Shown piece after piece: positions 55,371-63,933 of a stretch of DNA of 64,000 bases; within the stretch, counting starts at the first letter, position 1, and each line of letters begins with the position of its first letter. The DNA lies in assembly GCA_963789565.1 (NCBI GenBank), contig CAWBKX010000001.1:1-64000 (forward strand). The letters run 5' to 3'. Source of the DNA: CALAGB01 sp963789565. Lineage in GTDB: Bacteria > Chloroflexota > Chloroflexia > Thermomicrobiales > Thermomicrobiaceae. A model generated the notes under the pieces. That model had not been told where the DNA came from, ran no database searches, and worked only from the letters and a program-made list of their open reading frames with translations. A program made the position numbers and the translations under genes.

Positions 55371-55449
55371 TCCGCCCTCCATTTCACGAGATCCGAGAGA
55401 CCAGATCGCACAAAACAAAAAACGGCAGCGACCGAATGGTCCTGCCGGG

Positions 55450-55520
55450 AGGCGCCGGGCGGATTCGAACCGCCGATCAGAGTTTTGCAGACTCCTGCCT
55501 TGCCGCTTGGCTACGGCGCC
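55450..55520 (-). tRNA. tRNA-Cys(GCA)
   Basis: On the minus strand the acceptor GGCGCCG pairs with CGGCGCC. The anticodon loop is CTGCAAA inside a GAGT/ACTC stem, with anticodon GCA at 55486-55488. The T arm is CGGCGGTTCGAATCCGCCC. Discriminator base T at 55450, followed by CC. A complete cloverleaf of 71 nt. Confidence 0.95.
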
Positions 55521-55768
55521 AGATTCTCTTGTGGACCGCGATTGTAGCACGGGGTTGTTTGATGGGGCCAGCCAATAACAACAACAAGCTTGCTCAACCT
55601 GTTCTCGAAGTCAGCGAATTATGGTCGCCCCTTTGAAATCGCCGCAAATCCTATCAAGTACTAGCCCATTCTTCCCTTTCGGATGGAATGTGCCGGGAGT
55701 ACGATGAGAATGCATTTGGTGACGTTCGTGGAATGTATCAAGCGACGATTCCGGTCGGAGGTAGTAGC

Positions 55769-56389
55769 ATGGACGCGACGCTCTTTGGTCTTGTCCATCG
55801 GCTCCCAGGTTCCTTCCAGACGTTGAGTTTGGAGCAGTTCATGAACGTCGTCGAAGTGCAACCCCTCACCCTCTCTGACGGCTCCGTCATTCCGTCACGC
55901 TTCATTCGGCCATCGGATGCCGAAGCATTGCAACGTTTTCACCGCAGGCTGAGCGACAGCACGATCTATTCACGCCACTTCGGGTTCGTGCCAGAGCTGT
56001 CGGACGCTCAGGCGCACTATTTCACCAACGTGGATGGCGTCGATAGATGTGCCCTGGTCGCGCTCGACCCCGAGCGTCCGCATGAGATCGTCGCCGTCGT
56101 GCGCTATGACCGAGATCCAAGCGGCAAAACCGCTGAATACGCGGCGCTGGTTGAGGATCGCTGGCAAGGTCGCGGCGTCGGAGTAGGGCTCACTCGAGTG
56201 CTCATCCGGACCGCGCGACAAAATGGCGTCCGAAATCTGTATGCGCTCGTTCTCGCGGGAAACGTGCGCATGATCCGGCTGCTGCACTCGCTCGGATTGC
56301 CCACCACGACCAAATTCGTCGACGGCACGGATCGCGTGGAGGTAACGCTCGAGGAGCCGCAAGCGGCCTCGGACGGATTCGGTCTCTAA
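55769..56389 (+). CDS. GNAT-family N-acetyltransferase
   Basis: ATG 55769 behind GGAGG is preferred over in-frame starts upstream to 55688. The product of 206 residues has a GNAT fold: SRFIRPSDAEALQRFHRRLS at the N-terminus, VAVVRYDRDPSGKTAEYAAL, and the acetyl-CoA motif VEDRWQGRGVGVGLTRVLIR followed by NGVRNLYALVLAGNVRMIRL and LHSLGL. It resembles the GNAT part of Pat-type protein lysine acetyltransferases and of acetyl-CoA-synthetase-linked GNATs, without their NDP-forming domain. Substrate unknown. Convergent with the UDG gene, 12 bases apart. Confidence 0.85.
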   Translation: MDATLFGLVHRLPGSFQTLSLEQFMNVVEVQPLTLSDGSVIPSRFIRPSDAEALQRFHRRLSDSTIYSRHFGFVPELSDAQAHYFTNVDGVDRCALVALDPERPHEIVAVVRYDRDPSGKTAEYAALVEDRWQGRGVGVGLTRVLIRTARQNGVRNLYALVLAGNVRMIRLLHSLGLPTTTKFVDGTDRVEVTLEEPQAASDGFGL

Positions 56390-56401
56390 CCACAGTCGCT
56401 G

Positions 56402-56992
56402 TCAGTGGGATGAGCCAGCTTTTCTGAGGTCGTCGACGAGTTGCTGGTACTTTTCGTCGCGATCACGGAACGGCCGTAGCAGATAGGCCGGGTGATACGT
56501 CGTCAGCACGCGTGTGCCCTCTGGTCCCTCAACCCATTGCCCGCGTTCCTTGCTGATCTTGACGGAACGCCCCAAAACAGCTGAGGCTGCCGTGGCGCCC
56601 AGGCAAACGACCGATCGAGGCTCAATGATGCCGAGCTCGTCGTCCAGAAATCGACGAAAGGCTTTCCGCTCTTCAGTCGAGGGTGGTCGATTTCTTCGGC
56701 GTCCATTGGCGCCCGGCTCGGTTGGTCGGATCTTGACCACGTTGGTGATCCAGACCTTGTCGCGATCCAACCCTGCCTCTTCGAGCGCCTGATCCAACAG
56801 CTTGCCTGCGCGCCCGACGAACGGTTTGCCCTGGCGTTCTTCATCGGCACCGGGTGCTTCCCCTACCAGCACCACGTCTGATTCCGGATTCCCAGTTCCG
56901 AAAACCAGTCGACACTCACCGCGAACGGCCGATACGTCAGCGGAATCCTCGATGCGTTTCGCCAGGCGATTCAGTGCTTCACGATTCGTCAT
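56402..56992 (-). CDS. Family-4-like uracil-DNA glycosylase lacking the iron-sulfur cysteines
   Basis: ATG 56992 starts a protein of 196 residues. It has the family 4 motifs VVLVGEAPGADEERQGKPFV, GRAGKLLDQAL, WITNVVKIRPTEPG and TTYHPAYLLR. In family 4 the cluster is bound by a CxxC near the N-terminus, by the Cys in NVVKCRP and by one more downstream; here only C27 remains in the first region, NVVKIRP has Ile and the last position is not Cys. So the cluster is lost while the catalytic frame is kept. The gene is 25 bases behind the adenine deaminase gene, likely in one transcript. Confidence 0.82.
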   Translation of the reverse strand: MTNREALNRLAKRIEDSADVSAVRGECRLVFGTGNPESDVVLVGEAPGADEERQGKPFVGRAGKLLDQALEEAGLDRDKVWITNVVKIRPTEPGANGRRRNRPPSTEERKAFRRFLDDELGIIEPRSVVCLGATAASAVLGRSVKISKERGQWVEGPEGTRVLTTYHPAYLLRPFRDRDEKYQQLVDDLRKAGSSH

Positions 56993-57017
56993 GAACGTCT
57001 CAAATCGAGTTGACCAA

Positions 57018-58700
57018 TCAGTCGAAGGTAACGAGGCCGCGATCGGTGACACGTGCCTCAGGAATCACCGAGAGCGCCATGAATGAAAGGAGGCCGAACG
57101 GCGCGGGAACCGCGCTTCCAAAGGACCGAGCGATCTCTTCCAAATGCTCGTAGCGCTCGGTCACCACTTCAAGCGGCTCGGGCGAAAGAATTCCCGCGAT
57201 CGGCAATGCGAGCCGGCCAAGCACCTCGCCACTCCGCGCGGCCGCCAAGCCACCTTGCATCTCAGCCACGGCTTCGATCGCCTTCAAGATATCCGCATCT
57301 GTCACGCCCACGGCCACGATATTGTGCGCGTCGTGCGCGATCGATGAGGCCAACGCCCCCTCGTTCAACCCAAACCCATTCACGAGTCCCACACCAACGC
57401 GTCCGGTGGCATGGTGGCGTTCAACCACCACCAACTTGAGCAGGTCACGCTCCACGTCGGAGACGAGGCGGCCGTCTTCCGACTTCGGAATCACTTCCAG
57501 TTTGCGCGTCACGATCTGTCCTGGGATCGCGCCCACGGCGATCATGTGCGACTCGGCGCATGGTCTCAGATCGTCCATATCCAGCGGAGCCATGTTCATG
57601 GTGTGCAGCAATGTCTCAGGTACATCGGCATTGGATTCGAACAGTGCGGTTCCATCCCGTGCGACGGTCGCGCCGTCAAACATCACCAGTCTCGGTCGCA
57701 CGTCGTCCAGCCGATCGAATACGACCAGATTGGCGCGATACCCGGGAGCGACCTGTCCGATCCAGGGCAGCCGCCAGTATTCGGCGGTCGCCAACGTCGC
57801 CATGCGGATCGCGCGGATCGGGTCGAGCCCAGCGCTGATCGCTTTGCGCAGCACCGCGTCCATGTGTCCGTCGTGGAGCAGTGTGGCGCAATCGCGATCG
57901 TCGCTGGCGAAGCAGCAGCGTGGATAGGTAGCGTCGGTGACGAGCGGCAGCAATTCAAGAAGATTGTGCTCGGTCGAACCTTCACGAATCATGATCATCA
58001 TGCCGCGGCGCAGCTTTTCGCGCGCCTCTTCCAGCTCAGTCGACTCATGGTCGGAGCTCATCCCCGATCCGGCGTACGCGTTCACCGCCACGCCACGCAA
58101 TCCGGGAGCGTGGCCGTCGCGTCTCGGAAACGGCAGTATAAGCTTGTCGTAGATCGCCTCATCACCGTTGAGCACACCCGGGAAATTCATCATCTCACCA
58201 AGGCCGACAACGTTCGGCAGTTCCATCGCGTGCTTGATCACCTCTGTGGTCATTTCGGCGCCGGAGCTCTCCATGTGGCTTGCAGGAACGCAGGACGGGA
58301 TCGTGAAGAAGAGGTCGACAGACAGGCCGCGTGCCGCGTTCATCAGCGCCTCAATCCCGTCGAGTCCCGCCACGTTGGCGATCTCGTGAGGATCGGTGAC
58401 GACGGCCCCAGTGCCTCGCGGTACGACCGCGCGCGCGAATTGATCGACCCACAGGAGTGAGCTTTCCACATGCACGTGGCCGTCGATGAACGACGGCGCC
58501 AGATAGCTCCCGGCCAGATCGACAACTTCGTCCGCGTCCTGATAGTCACCCACGCCCGCGATCTTGCCGTCGCAAATGGCCACGTTGACGCTTTCGATCT
58601 CGCCTGAGGCGACGTTCACCAGTCGCGCATCCCGCAGCACCAGATCAGCTGCGGCCTGCTGCTGAGCAACAGAGAGGAAACGACGCCAGCGGTCGACCAT
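57018..58700 (-). CDS. ade: Adenine deaminase
   Basis: Metal-dependent amidohydrolase turning adenine into hypoxanthine for purine salvage. ATG 58700 follows AAGGAAAGGAAGC. Landmarks: ADLVLRDARLVNVASGEI, YLAPSFIDGHVHVESSLLWV with the HxH pair, GTGAVVTDPHEIANVAGLDG, NVVGLGEMMNFPGVLNGDEA, HAPGLRGVAVNAYAGSGMSS and CFASDDRDCATLLHDGHMDA, then the Ade-specific C-terminal domain. 560 residues, normal length. Fits with the purine genes in the window though it is not adjacent to them. Confidence 0.94.
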   Translation of the reverse strand: MVDRWRRFLSVAQQQAAADLVLRDARLVNVASGEIESVNVAICDGKIAGVGDYQDADEVVDLAGSYLAPSFIDGHVHVESSLLWVDQFARAVVPRGTGAVVTDPHEIANVAGLDGIEALMNAARGLSVDLFFTIPSCVPASHMESSGAEMTTEVIKHAMELPNVVGLGEMMNFPGVLNGDEAIYDKLILPFPRRDGHAPGLRGVAVNAYAGSGMSSDHESTELEEAREKLRRGMMIMIREGSTEHNLLELLPLVTDATYPRCCFASDDRDCATLLHDGHMDAVLRKAISAGLDPIRAIRMATLATAEYWRLPWIGQVAPGYRANLVVFDRLDDVRPRLVMFDGATVARDGTALFESNADVPETLLHTMNMAPLDMDDLRPCAESHMIAVGAIPGQIVTRKLEVIPKSEDGRLVSDVERDLLKLVVVERHHATGRVGVGLVNGFGLNEGALASSIAHDAHNIVAVGVTDADILKAIEAVAEMQGGLAAARSGEVLGRLALPIAGILSPEPLEVVTERYEHLEEIARSFGSAVPAPFGLLSFMALSVIPEARVTDRGLVTFD

Positions 58701-58736
58701 TCAATGCTTCCTTTCCTTCTCGCGGACGGATTCGGG

Positions 58737-59219
58737 CTAGTCGACGAGGCGACGTTCGATGAGGGCGATCGCGTCGTTGAGGATGATGAGCTGTTGTCGC
58801 GCGATGTCGCCGATCTGTTCGCGCAACGCAAAGGGCAGTTCGTGATGAACGCGCACACCGACACCGTGGTCGTTTTCGTCCCACCAGGCTTCTTCGGTTC
58901 TACTCAGAAGCCCGCGCGCGACCGCTGGTAGTGACACTCGCGCCAGTCGTTCCAGTCCTTCGCGCCGTCGCTCATCCTCTTCTTCCCAGAAGAGTCCGGG
59001 AGATATGTCCCACACATCAAGGTCAAAGCCATCGGCGCCGACGCGCACATCGATGCGCCCCATGTCCGTGTCGGACGCCACCGTCCAGCGGCTCTGTTCG
59101 TCGACCGTCATATACGCGTAGAGTCCCATGCCACGCAGCACCTCGATGACCGGCCGGAGCGCATCGCGGTCAGTTGATCGATTGACGATGTCGTCACGGC
59201 CTTCCGAGTTGAGCGACAA
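58737..59219 (-). CDS. Hypothetical protein, conserved-looking
   Basis: A TTG start at 59219 sits behind GGAGG with good spacing. The 160 residues form a mixed alpha/beta pattern: DALRPVIEVLRGMGLYAYMT, RWTVASDTDMGRIDVRVGAD, FDLDVWDISPGLFWEEEDER and HELPFALREQIGDIARQQLI. It has no signal peptide, membrane segment or known motif. It begins 22 bases after the MerR gene and lies 36 bases before ade on the same strand, so a MerR-hypothetical-ade-UDG transcript is plausible. Confidence 0.65.
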   Translation of the reverse strand: MSLNSEGRDDIVNRSTDRDALRPVIEVLRGMGLYAYMTVDEQSRWTVASDTDMGRIDVRVGADGFDLDVWDISPGLFWEEEDERRREGLERLARVSLPAVARGLLSRTEEAWWDENDHGVGVRVHHELPFALREQIGDIARQQLIILNDAIALIERRLVD

Positions 59220-59241
59220 AAGGATCCTCCGAGATTGACGT

Positions 59242-59655
59242 TCAGCGTTCTGGGTGGTCCGAAACGAAGAGCTGACGGCCGGTATTCAACAGTACTCTCG
59301 CGAGGTTGATCGCCTCCGGCTCGAGGTTGGCGCGCACATGCAGTTCGACACCAGGTGTGATCTCCCAGCGTTGCCAGGTCTCGAACTCGCGCCCGAGATT
59401 TTCCGCACCGGGGCGAGGTTCTCCCAGCCGTCGCCGTATCTGATCGAGCCCGACGTTGGCATCACGTAATGCCTGAATCTGGCGCACGCGATCGAGATGC
59501 AGTCGGTCATAGTGCGCAGCGCGGCCACGACCGTGCGGCGCTGCCAGCAAGCCCTCCGCCACGAAGTGTCGAATACGGCGAACCGGCACCCCGGAATGCT
59601 CGGAAAGCTGGTGAATCGTCATTGCGGCTGGTGCGGATGGCTGTCGTTCGTTCAC
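59242..59655 (-). CDS. MerR-family transcriptional regulator
   Basis: GTG 59655 behind AGGAG; ATG 59622 has no ribosome site. Residues 11-80 are the MerR winged helix: MTIHQLSEHSGVPVRRIRHF, VAEGLLAAPHGRGRAAHYDR and HLDRVRQIQALRDANVGLDQ. The C-terminal part is short and binds no obvious metal (no Cys). It ends with NLARVLLNTGRQLFVSDHPE, so the effector is probably a small molecule or protein. It heads a minus-strand run and diverges from the BON-domain gene, whose promoter region it may regulate. Confidence 0.85.
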   Translation of the reverse strand: MNERQPSAPAAMTIHQLSEHSGVPVRRIRHFVAEGLLAAPHGRGRAAHYDRLHLDRVRQIQALRDANVGLDQIRRRLGEPRPGAENLGREFETWQRWEITPGVELHVRANLEPEAINLARVLLNTGRQLFVSDHPER

Positions 59656-59669
59656 GCCACTCCTGACAA

Positions 59670-59700
59670 TTGACGCGCGGAATGGGCCATGCGCTAATAA
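59670..59700 (+). promoter_or_regulatory. Possible promoter of the BON-domain gene
   Basis: TTGACG (59670-59675) and TAATAA (59695-59700) are separated by 19 bases, a little long, and lie 70 bases before the start at 59771 in the divergent MerR/BON region. MerR-type activators typically act on such 19-base spacers, which makes the MerR neighbour a candidate regulator. Confidence 0.4.
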
Positions 59701-59770
59701 TAACTGTACATATCAAGAGCCCGACGCCGATCACGACCCAGATCGCGATGTGGCTGAGGAGGTTTGTAGC

Positions 59771-60508
59771 ATGCCGACTACTGACAAAACACGCGAGCAA
59801 CAGATCCGCGAACTGCTGGACGAAGCCGGGATCCCCGTGGCAGTCGAGGTCGACAACCGGGTGGCACGGCTGATCGGTCCGGTTGATTCGGAGCGACTCC
59901 GCGAAGCTGCCATTGACCTGGCCTCATCCGTCGATGGCATCCGACGTGTCGACGACGAGATGAGCTACGAAGTCGTCTCGCCTGACATGGTGACCGAGCC
60001 GAACGATGATGACGAAGAGTTTGGCTATGCCGACGCGCAGTCTCTCGAAGACGACGTTTCCGATGAAGAGGACGACTTCGCCGGCCCCGTCGGCACGACC
60101 GACCAGATTCAGGCGATTGAAGAGGGCGAAACCTACTTCGCGCCCATTGATCCGGTCGTGGAACCGTCGCGGAGAGGCCGCGGTCTCGAGGTCGTCGGCG
60201 GCTTTCAGACTGAGGCGACCGACGATACCGATGAGGAAGAGGAAGACGCCTTTGAGGGATCGATCGCATTCGATGCGGAGACCCGCGTCATCGATCGTGA
60301 TGATGACGACATTCAGGAGGACGTCCTGAGAGAGCTCCGCGAGGATGCGGAAACGACCACGTTGAACCTCGACGTGCGAGTCGTCCGCGGCGTCGTCTTC
60401 CTGCACGGCAAAGTCCAGTCGATTGACGACGCCGAGAACGCTGAATCGGTCGCGTCGCGCATCCCAGGCGTGGTGAGCGTCGAGGATCGCACCGACGTGG
60501 TCGAATAG
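59771..60508 (+). CDS. Acidic protein with two BON-like domains
   Basis: ATG 59771 behind GAGGAGG. Residues about 5-70 (QQIRELLDEAGIPVAVEVDN, RVARLIGPVDSERLREAAID) look like one BON module. Residues about 170-245 (QEDVLRELREDAETTTLNLD, then VRVVRGVVFLHGKVQSIDDA and SVASRIPGVVSVEDRT) are a clear second one. The 100 residues between are highly acidic and disordered-looking (runs of Asp and Glu). Known: BON domains bind phospholipids or polymers in envelope and stress proteins. There is no signal peptide, so it may act in the cytoplasm. btpA follows 8 bases downstream. Confidence 0.8.
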   Translation: MPTTDKTREQQIRELLDEAGIPVAVEVDNRVARLIGPVDSERLREAAIDLASSVDGIRRVDDEMSYEVVSPDMVTEPNDDDEEFGYADAQSLEDDVSDEEDDFAGPVGTTDQIQAIEEGETYFAPIDPVVEPSRRGRGLEVVGGFQTEATDDTDEEEEDAFEGSIAFDAETRVIDRDDDDIQEDVLRELREDAETTTLNLDVRVVRGVVFLHGKVQSIDDAENAESVASRIPGVVSVEDRTDVVE

Positions 60509-60516
60509 TTCCGACC

Positions 60517-61338
60517 TTGTCGAGTCCGCTCGCACCTGAGCCGCGTCCAGGGACGCCGCTGGTCGGTGTCGTCCATCTGGCCGCCCTACCGGGCTCGCCG
60601 TTGAACACGCTCAGATTCGAACAAATTCGTGAACGGGCTCTCGCCGACGCCGCCAGCTATGAGCTTGGCGGCACTGCCGCGCTCATCCTCGAGAACTTTG
60701 GCGACGTCCCCTACGCGAAAGGCAGCGTCGCTCCCCACGTTGTCGCCGCAATAACGACGATTGTCGACCGACTCAAATCACTGACGAATCTCCCCATCGG
60801 CGTCAATCTTCTGCGCAACGATGCGCGAGCAGCACTCGGCGTGGCCGCCGCGACCGGTGCTCAATTCATTCGGGTCAACGTGCACACGGGGGCCATGGTC
60901 ACGGATCAGGGGATCATCGAGGGCGAAGCGCATCAAACGCTGCGATACCGTCAGTTCTTAGGAGCGACCACCGAGATCTGGGCCGATGTGCACGTCAAAC
61001 ACGGCGCGCCGCTCGGTAGTGAAACGATCAAACAGGCGGCCGAGGACGCGGTTTTACGCGGGCTGGCCGATGCCGTCATCGTCAGCGGCTCGGGAACCGG
61101 CCACGCCACCGACCCACGCGACGTGCGACGCGTGCGCGCACAACTGCCTGAAACGCGCATCTTCATTGGCAGCGGCGTCTCACCCGAGACGATCCCGACG
61201 CTATACCCATTCGCGTCAGGATTCATTGTAGGTACCTGGGCTAAAGAGGATGGAGACGTCCGCCGTCCTGTCGATCCGCAACGCGTGGCGCGCCTGATCG
61301 AGGCGATACGGATTGCGGGCTCAGCGCACTCAGGATAA
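60517..61338 (+). CDS. btpA: BtpA-family TIM-barrel protein
   Basis: A TTG start at 60517 gives 273 residues. The family pattern is GVVHLAALPGSPL at the start, YELGGTAALILENFGDVPYA, IGVNLLRNDARAALGVAAAT, FIRVNVHTGAMVTDQGIIEG, WADVHVKHGAPLG, ADAVIVSGSGTGHATDP and IFIGSGVSPETIP near the C-terminal phosphate-binding loop. BtpA is named for photosystem I biogenesis in cyanobacteria but is common in non-photosynthetic Bacteria and Archaea; its TIM-barrel and phosphate loop suggest a sugar-phosphate or nucleoside-related enzyme. Convergent with recJ, 23 bases apart. Confidence 0.9.
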   Translation: MSSPLAPEPRPGTPLVGVVHLAALPGSPLNTLRFEQIRERALADAASYELGGTAALILENFGDVPYAKGSVAPHVVAAITTIVDRLKSLTNLPIGVNLLRNDARAALGVAAATGAQFIRVNVHTGAMVTDQGIIEGEAHQTLRYRQFLGATTEIWADVHVKHGAPLGSETIKQAAEDAVLRGLADAVIVSGSGTGHATDPRDVRRVRAQLPETRIFIGSGVSPETIPTLYPFASGFIVGTWAKEDGDVRRPVDPQRVARLIEAIRIAGSAHSG

Positions 61339-61361
61339 TCGCCAACGGCGCGCTTCGCGCG

Positions 61362-63071
61362 TTATGGAATGCGGTAATCGAGCACTTCCATCGACGCCTG
61401 ATTGCGGCCGTTCCAGGAGTCGAGCTTGAGTTCAAAGACCAAGTCCATCGACTGTCGCGTGAAGAATTGCGGCACGTCCTCCGCACCGTTGAAGAAGATG
61501 GCGCGCGCACTCACGCCGCTGGCCGTTTCCACTTGAAACTGAAGATGTTTGCCATTTTTCGTCAACTTGGGCGAACTGACTCGAACTGAGCGGACCAGCA
61601 GACGCGGCGACGGATTCCCTTGCCCGAACGGCTCCAACTGCGTTATTTGACCTGCGGTGTCGACCGTCAACTCGCGCCCATACAGCTCGGCGTCGATTTC
61701 CAACGTCGGGGCCGGTGGCTGAGCGCCAAAGGTTCGGTCGGAGAGCTCGATCAGACGCGCCTCAAGTTCGACGAGGTTGCGCGTCTGAATCGTCAGGCCG
61801 GCTGCCTGGCTATGTCCACCATGTTCGACGAGGATGTCCTCACACGCGGCCAGCGCCTCGACAATGTTGAAGCCCTGGATGCTGCGCGCTGATCCGCGAC
61901 TGACATCCGATCCCATGCTGAACGCCAGCGACGGGCGATTGAAGCGCTCCGTGAGCTTGCCCGCAACCAACCCAACCAGCCCCACACTCCAGTCGTGACC
62001 GCCCACAACGAGCAGCGGCGCCATGTCTCCAGACCCCATCGCTTTGGCCTCAGCGACGTCGAGCATTTGTTGCACTTTGCGTTGTCGCTCGGTGTTGAGC
62101 CTCCCAAGCTCGAATGCCAGCCGGTCCGCGGTCGACTCGTCATCGGTCAGCAACATCTCGAGCGCCGTTGTCGGATCGGCCATGCGCCCCGCGGCGTTGA
62201 TCCGTGGACCCAACACAAAGCCGCAATGCCGGCTGGTGATCGCGCTTGGGTCGAGTCCTGAGCTCAATGCCAGCGATCGCAGTCCGACAGGACCAGATGC
62301 AGCCAAGCGCTTCAGTCCCTCGAACGTCAGAATTCGATTGTCACCAGTCAGTGGAACCACGTCCGCCACGGTGCCGAGGGCGACGAGCGGTAGGAATTCC
62401 CTGGCGGCATCATCCCCAAGGAGCGCCCGCACCAGATGGTACGTGACGCCCACGGCGGCGAGATCCCGGAACGGATAACGAGATTCCGCGCGCTGCGGCG
62501 ACACGAACGCGGTATCTGGGAGCGATGCATTTCCCACGTGGTGGTGATCGACGACGATCGTCGTGAGGCTGAGACTGTGTGCGTGTTCAAGCTCTGCCTC
62601 ATCGCTCGTGCCGCAATCGAGCGCGATTAGGAGAGAGGCACCCGTTTGGGCGATCTCATCGATCGCCGCAACGTTCAGCCCGTAGCCGTCCCGCTCACGA
62701 TGTGGCAGCCGGGTGATGCTGCGAGCGCCCATGCGATCGAGGGCGCGTTTGAGCGTCGCCGTGGACGTGATGCCGTCGACGTCGTAATCGCCGAAGATCG
62801 CGATGAGTTCTCCGGATTGGATGGCGTGTCGGATCCGATCGACGGCCAGATCCATCTCTGGCAACAAGAAGGGGTCGGACAGGCGGCTCAAATCCGGCGC
62901 CAGGAACGCATCCACGTCGGACGCGGCAGTCAGACCGCGATGAGCAAGTATGGAACTGATCAACGGAGAATCGGTGATGTTCCAGTGTTCGTCGGCACAT
63001 GCGGTCGGCTCGACCCAGCGATAGCGAGTCACCAGGAGCTTCTTCGACTGAGACTGAAGGTGAACGTACAC
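61362..63071 (-). CDS. recJ: Single-stranded-DNA-specific exonuclease RecJ
   Basis: 5'-3' exonuclease of recombination and mismatch or base excision repair. The N-terminal DHH domain has FGDYDVDGITSTATLKRAL, LIALDCGTSDEAEL and VVDHHHVGNASLP. The DHHA1 domain has GRMADPTTALEMLL and VEHGGHSQAAGLTI; an OB fold ends the protein (LEPFGQGNPSPRLLV). The start is taken at GTG 63071, with a later GTG at 63032 (giving MTRYRWVEP) as a plausible alternative. 569 residues, normal length. Together with the two UDGs and the YcaQ-like protein it makes this part rich in repair genes. Confidence 0.95.
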   Translation of the reverse strand: MYVHLQSQSKKLLVTRYRWVEPTACADEHWNITDSPLISSILAHRGLTAASDVDAFLAPDLSRLSDPFLLPEMDLAVDRIRHAIQSGELIAIFGDYDVDGITSTATLKRALDRMGARSITRLPHRERDGYGLNVAAIDEIAQTGASLLIALDCGTSDEAELEHAHSLSLTTIVVDHHHVGNASLPDTAFVSPQRAESRYPFRDLAAVGVTYHLVRALLGDDAAREFLPLVALGTVADVVPLTGDNRILTFEGLKRLAASGPVGLRSLALSSGLDPSAITSRHCGFVLGPRINAAGRMADPTTALEMLLTDDESTADRLAFELGRLNTERQRKVQQMLDVAEAKAMGSGDMAPLLVVGGHDWSVGLVGLVAGKLTERFNRPSLAFSMGSDVSRGSARSIQGFNIVEALAACEDILVEHGGHSQAAGLTIQTRNLVELEARLIELSDRTFGAQPPAPTLEIDAELYGRELTVDTAGQITQLEPFGQGNPSPRLLVRSVRVSSPKLTKNGKHLQFQVETASGVSARAIFFNGAEDVPQFFTRQSMDLVFELKLDSWNGRNQASMEVLDYRIP

Positions 63072-63126
63072 ATATCGTCGATCTTAGCAGATCCTGGCGG
63101 GAGAGGCAGGGGGACCATTAGCCGGT

Positions 63127-63933
63127 TCACGGCTCCTGGCGTCGCACGTGGACGGCGTTGGCCAGCTCACGTCCGATGATGTGCTCTTCACCGAGCACCC
63201 GAATCCGAAGCGGACCTCCAAAGGGGAATCGTTCGACCAATTCGACCAACGCGTTGGGATACAAACCAAGTCCGCCCAAGTAGCGCAGCATCTCCGCGTC
63301 GCGGTCCCACACCCGCTCCACGGTGGCCTCGTCGCCCATCTTCAGGTCCGCCAGCAGCAATTGCGTCGTAGGTTGGATATCGCCTTCAGCCGACGGGATC
63401 GGATCGCCATGCGGGTCAGTCGTTGGATAGCCAAGCACGCGGTCGATGCGCGCCTCAAACTCCTCGGAAATACTGTGCTCGAGTTGTTCAGCCTCGGCAT
63501 GCACTTCGTCCCACGAGTATCCGAGGGCGTCGGCAAGGTAAAGTTCTAGCAGGCGATGATGCCGGACGACTTCGAGTGCCGCACGCTCGCCGGTCAACGT
63601 CAGCAGTACGCCGCGATATGGAGTGTGTTCGACCAAATTCATGTCCGCCAGGCGCTTGATCATATTCGTCACGGACGGGCTCTGAACCTTGAGTCGTTCG
63701 GCGATCGCCTGCGTCGTTACCTTCTCACTCTCGGATTGCAGGCTGTAAATGACCTTGAGGTAATCCTCCATGGCATGGGTGATGACGTCGTCTTTACGTG
63801 CGGTGCTGGAAGCGGTCGTTTCGTCGGCCAAAACGTAGGTCCATTCGCGTAGGTGGGGCAATCTGAAGTGCAAGCCGTCGCTGCGGTCCCCGGTGTTTGA
63901 TGCGTCGATGCGGTTTCTTAGAGTATACGTCAT
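63127..63933 (-). CDS. DtxR/MntR-family metal-dependent regulator
   Basis: Represses metal-uptake genes when bound to iron or manganese. The HTH domain is MEDYLKVIYSLQSESEKVTT, QAIAERLKVQSPSVTNMIKR and LADMNLVEHTPYRGVLLT. The dimerisation/metal domain has VVRHHRLLELYLADALGYSW and LEHSISEEFEARI with the usual His, Glu and His ligands. A C-terminal FeoA-like SH3 domain follows (LVELVERFPFGGPLRIRVLG). The ATG at 63933 gives an N-terminal extension of about 45 residues that other members lack, so the real start may be a TTG or GTG within that extension; a longer frame reaches 63999. No metal transporter is in the window. Confidence 0.88.
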   Translation of the reverse strand: MTYTLRNRIDASNTGDRSDGLHFRLPHLREWTYVLADETTASSTARKDDVITHAMEDYLKVIYSLQSESEKVTTQAIAERLKVQSPSVTNMIKRLADMNLVEHTPYRGVLLTLTGERAALEVVRHHRLLELYLADALGYSWDEVHAEAEQLEHSISEEFEARIDRVLGYPTTDPHGDPIPSAEGDIQPTTQLLLADLKMGDEATVERVWDRDAEMLRYLGGLGLYPNALVELVERFPFGGPLRIRVLGEEHIIGRELANAVHVRRQEP

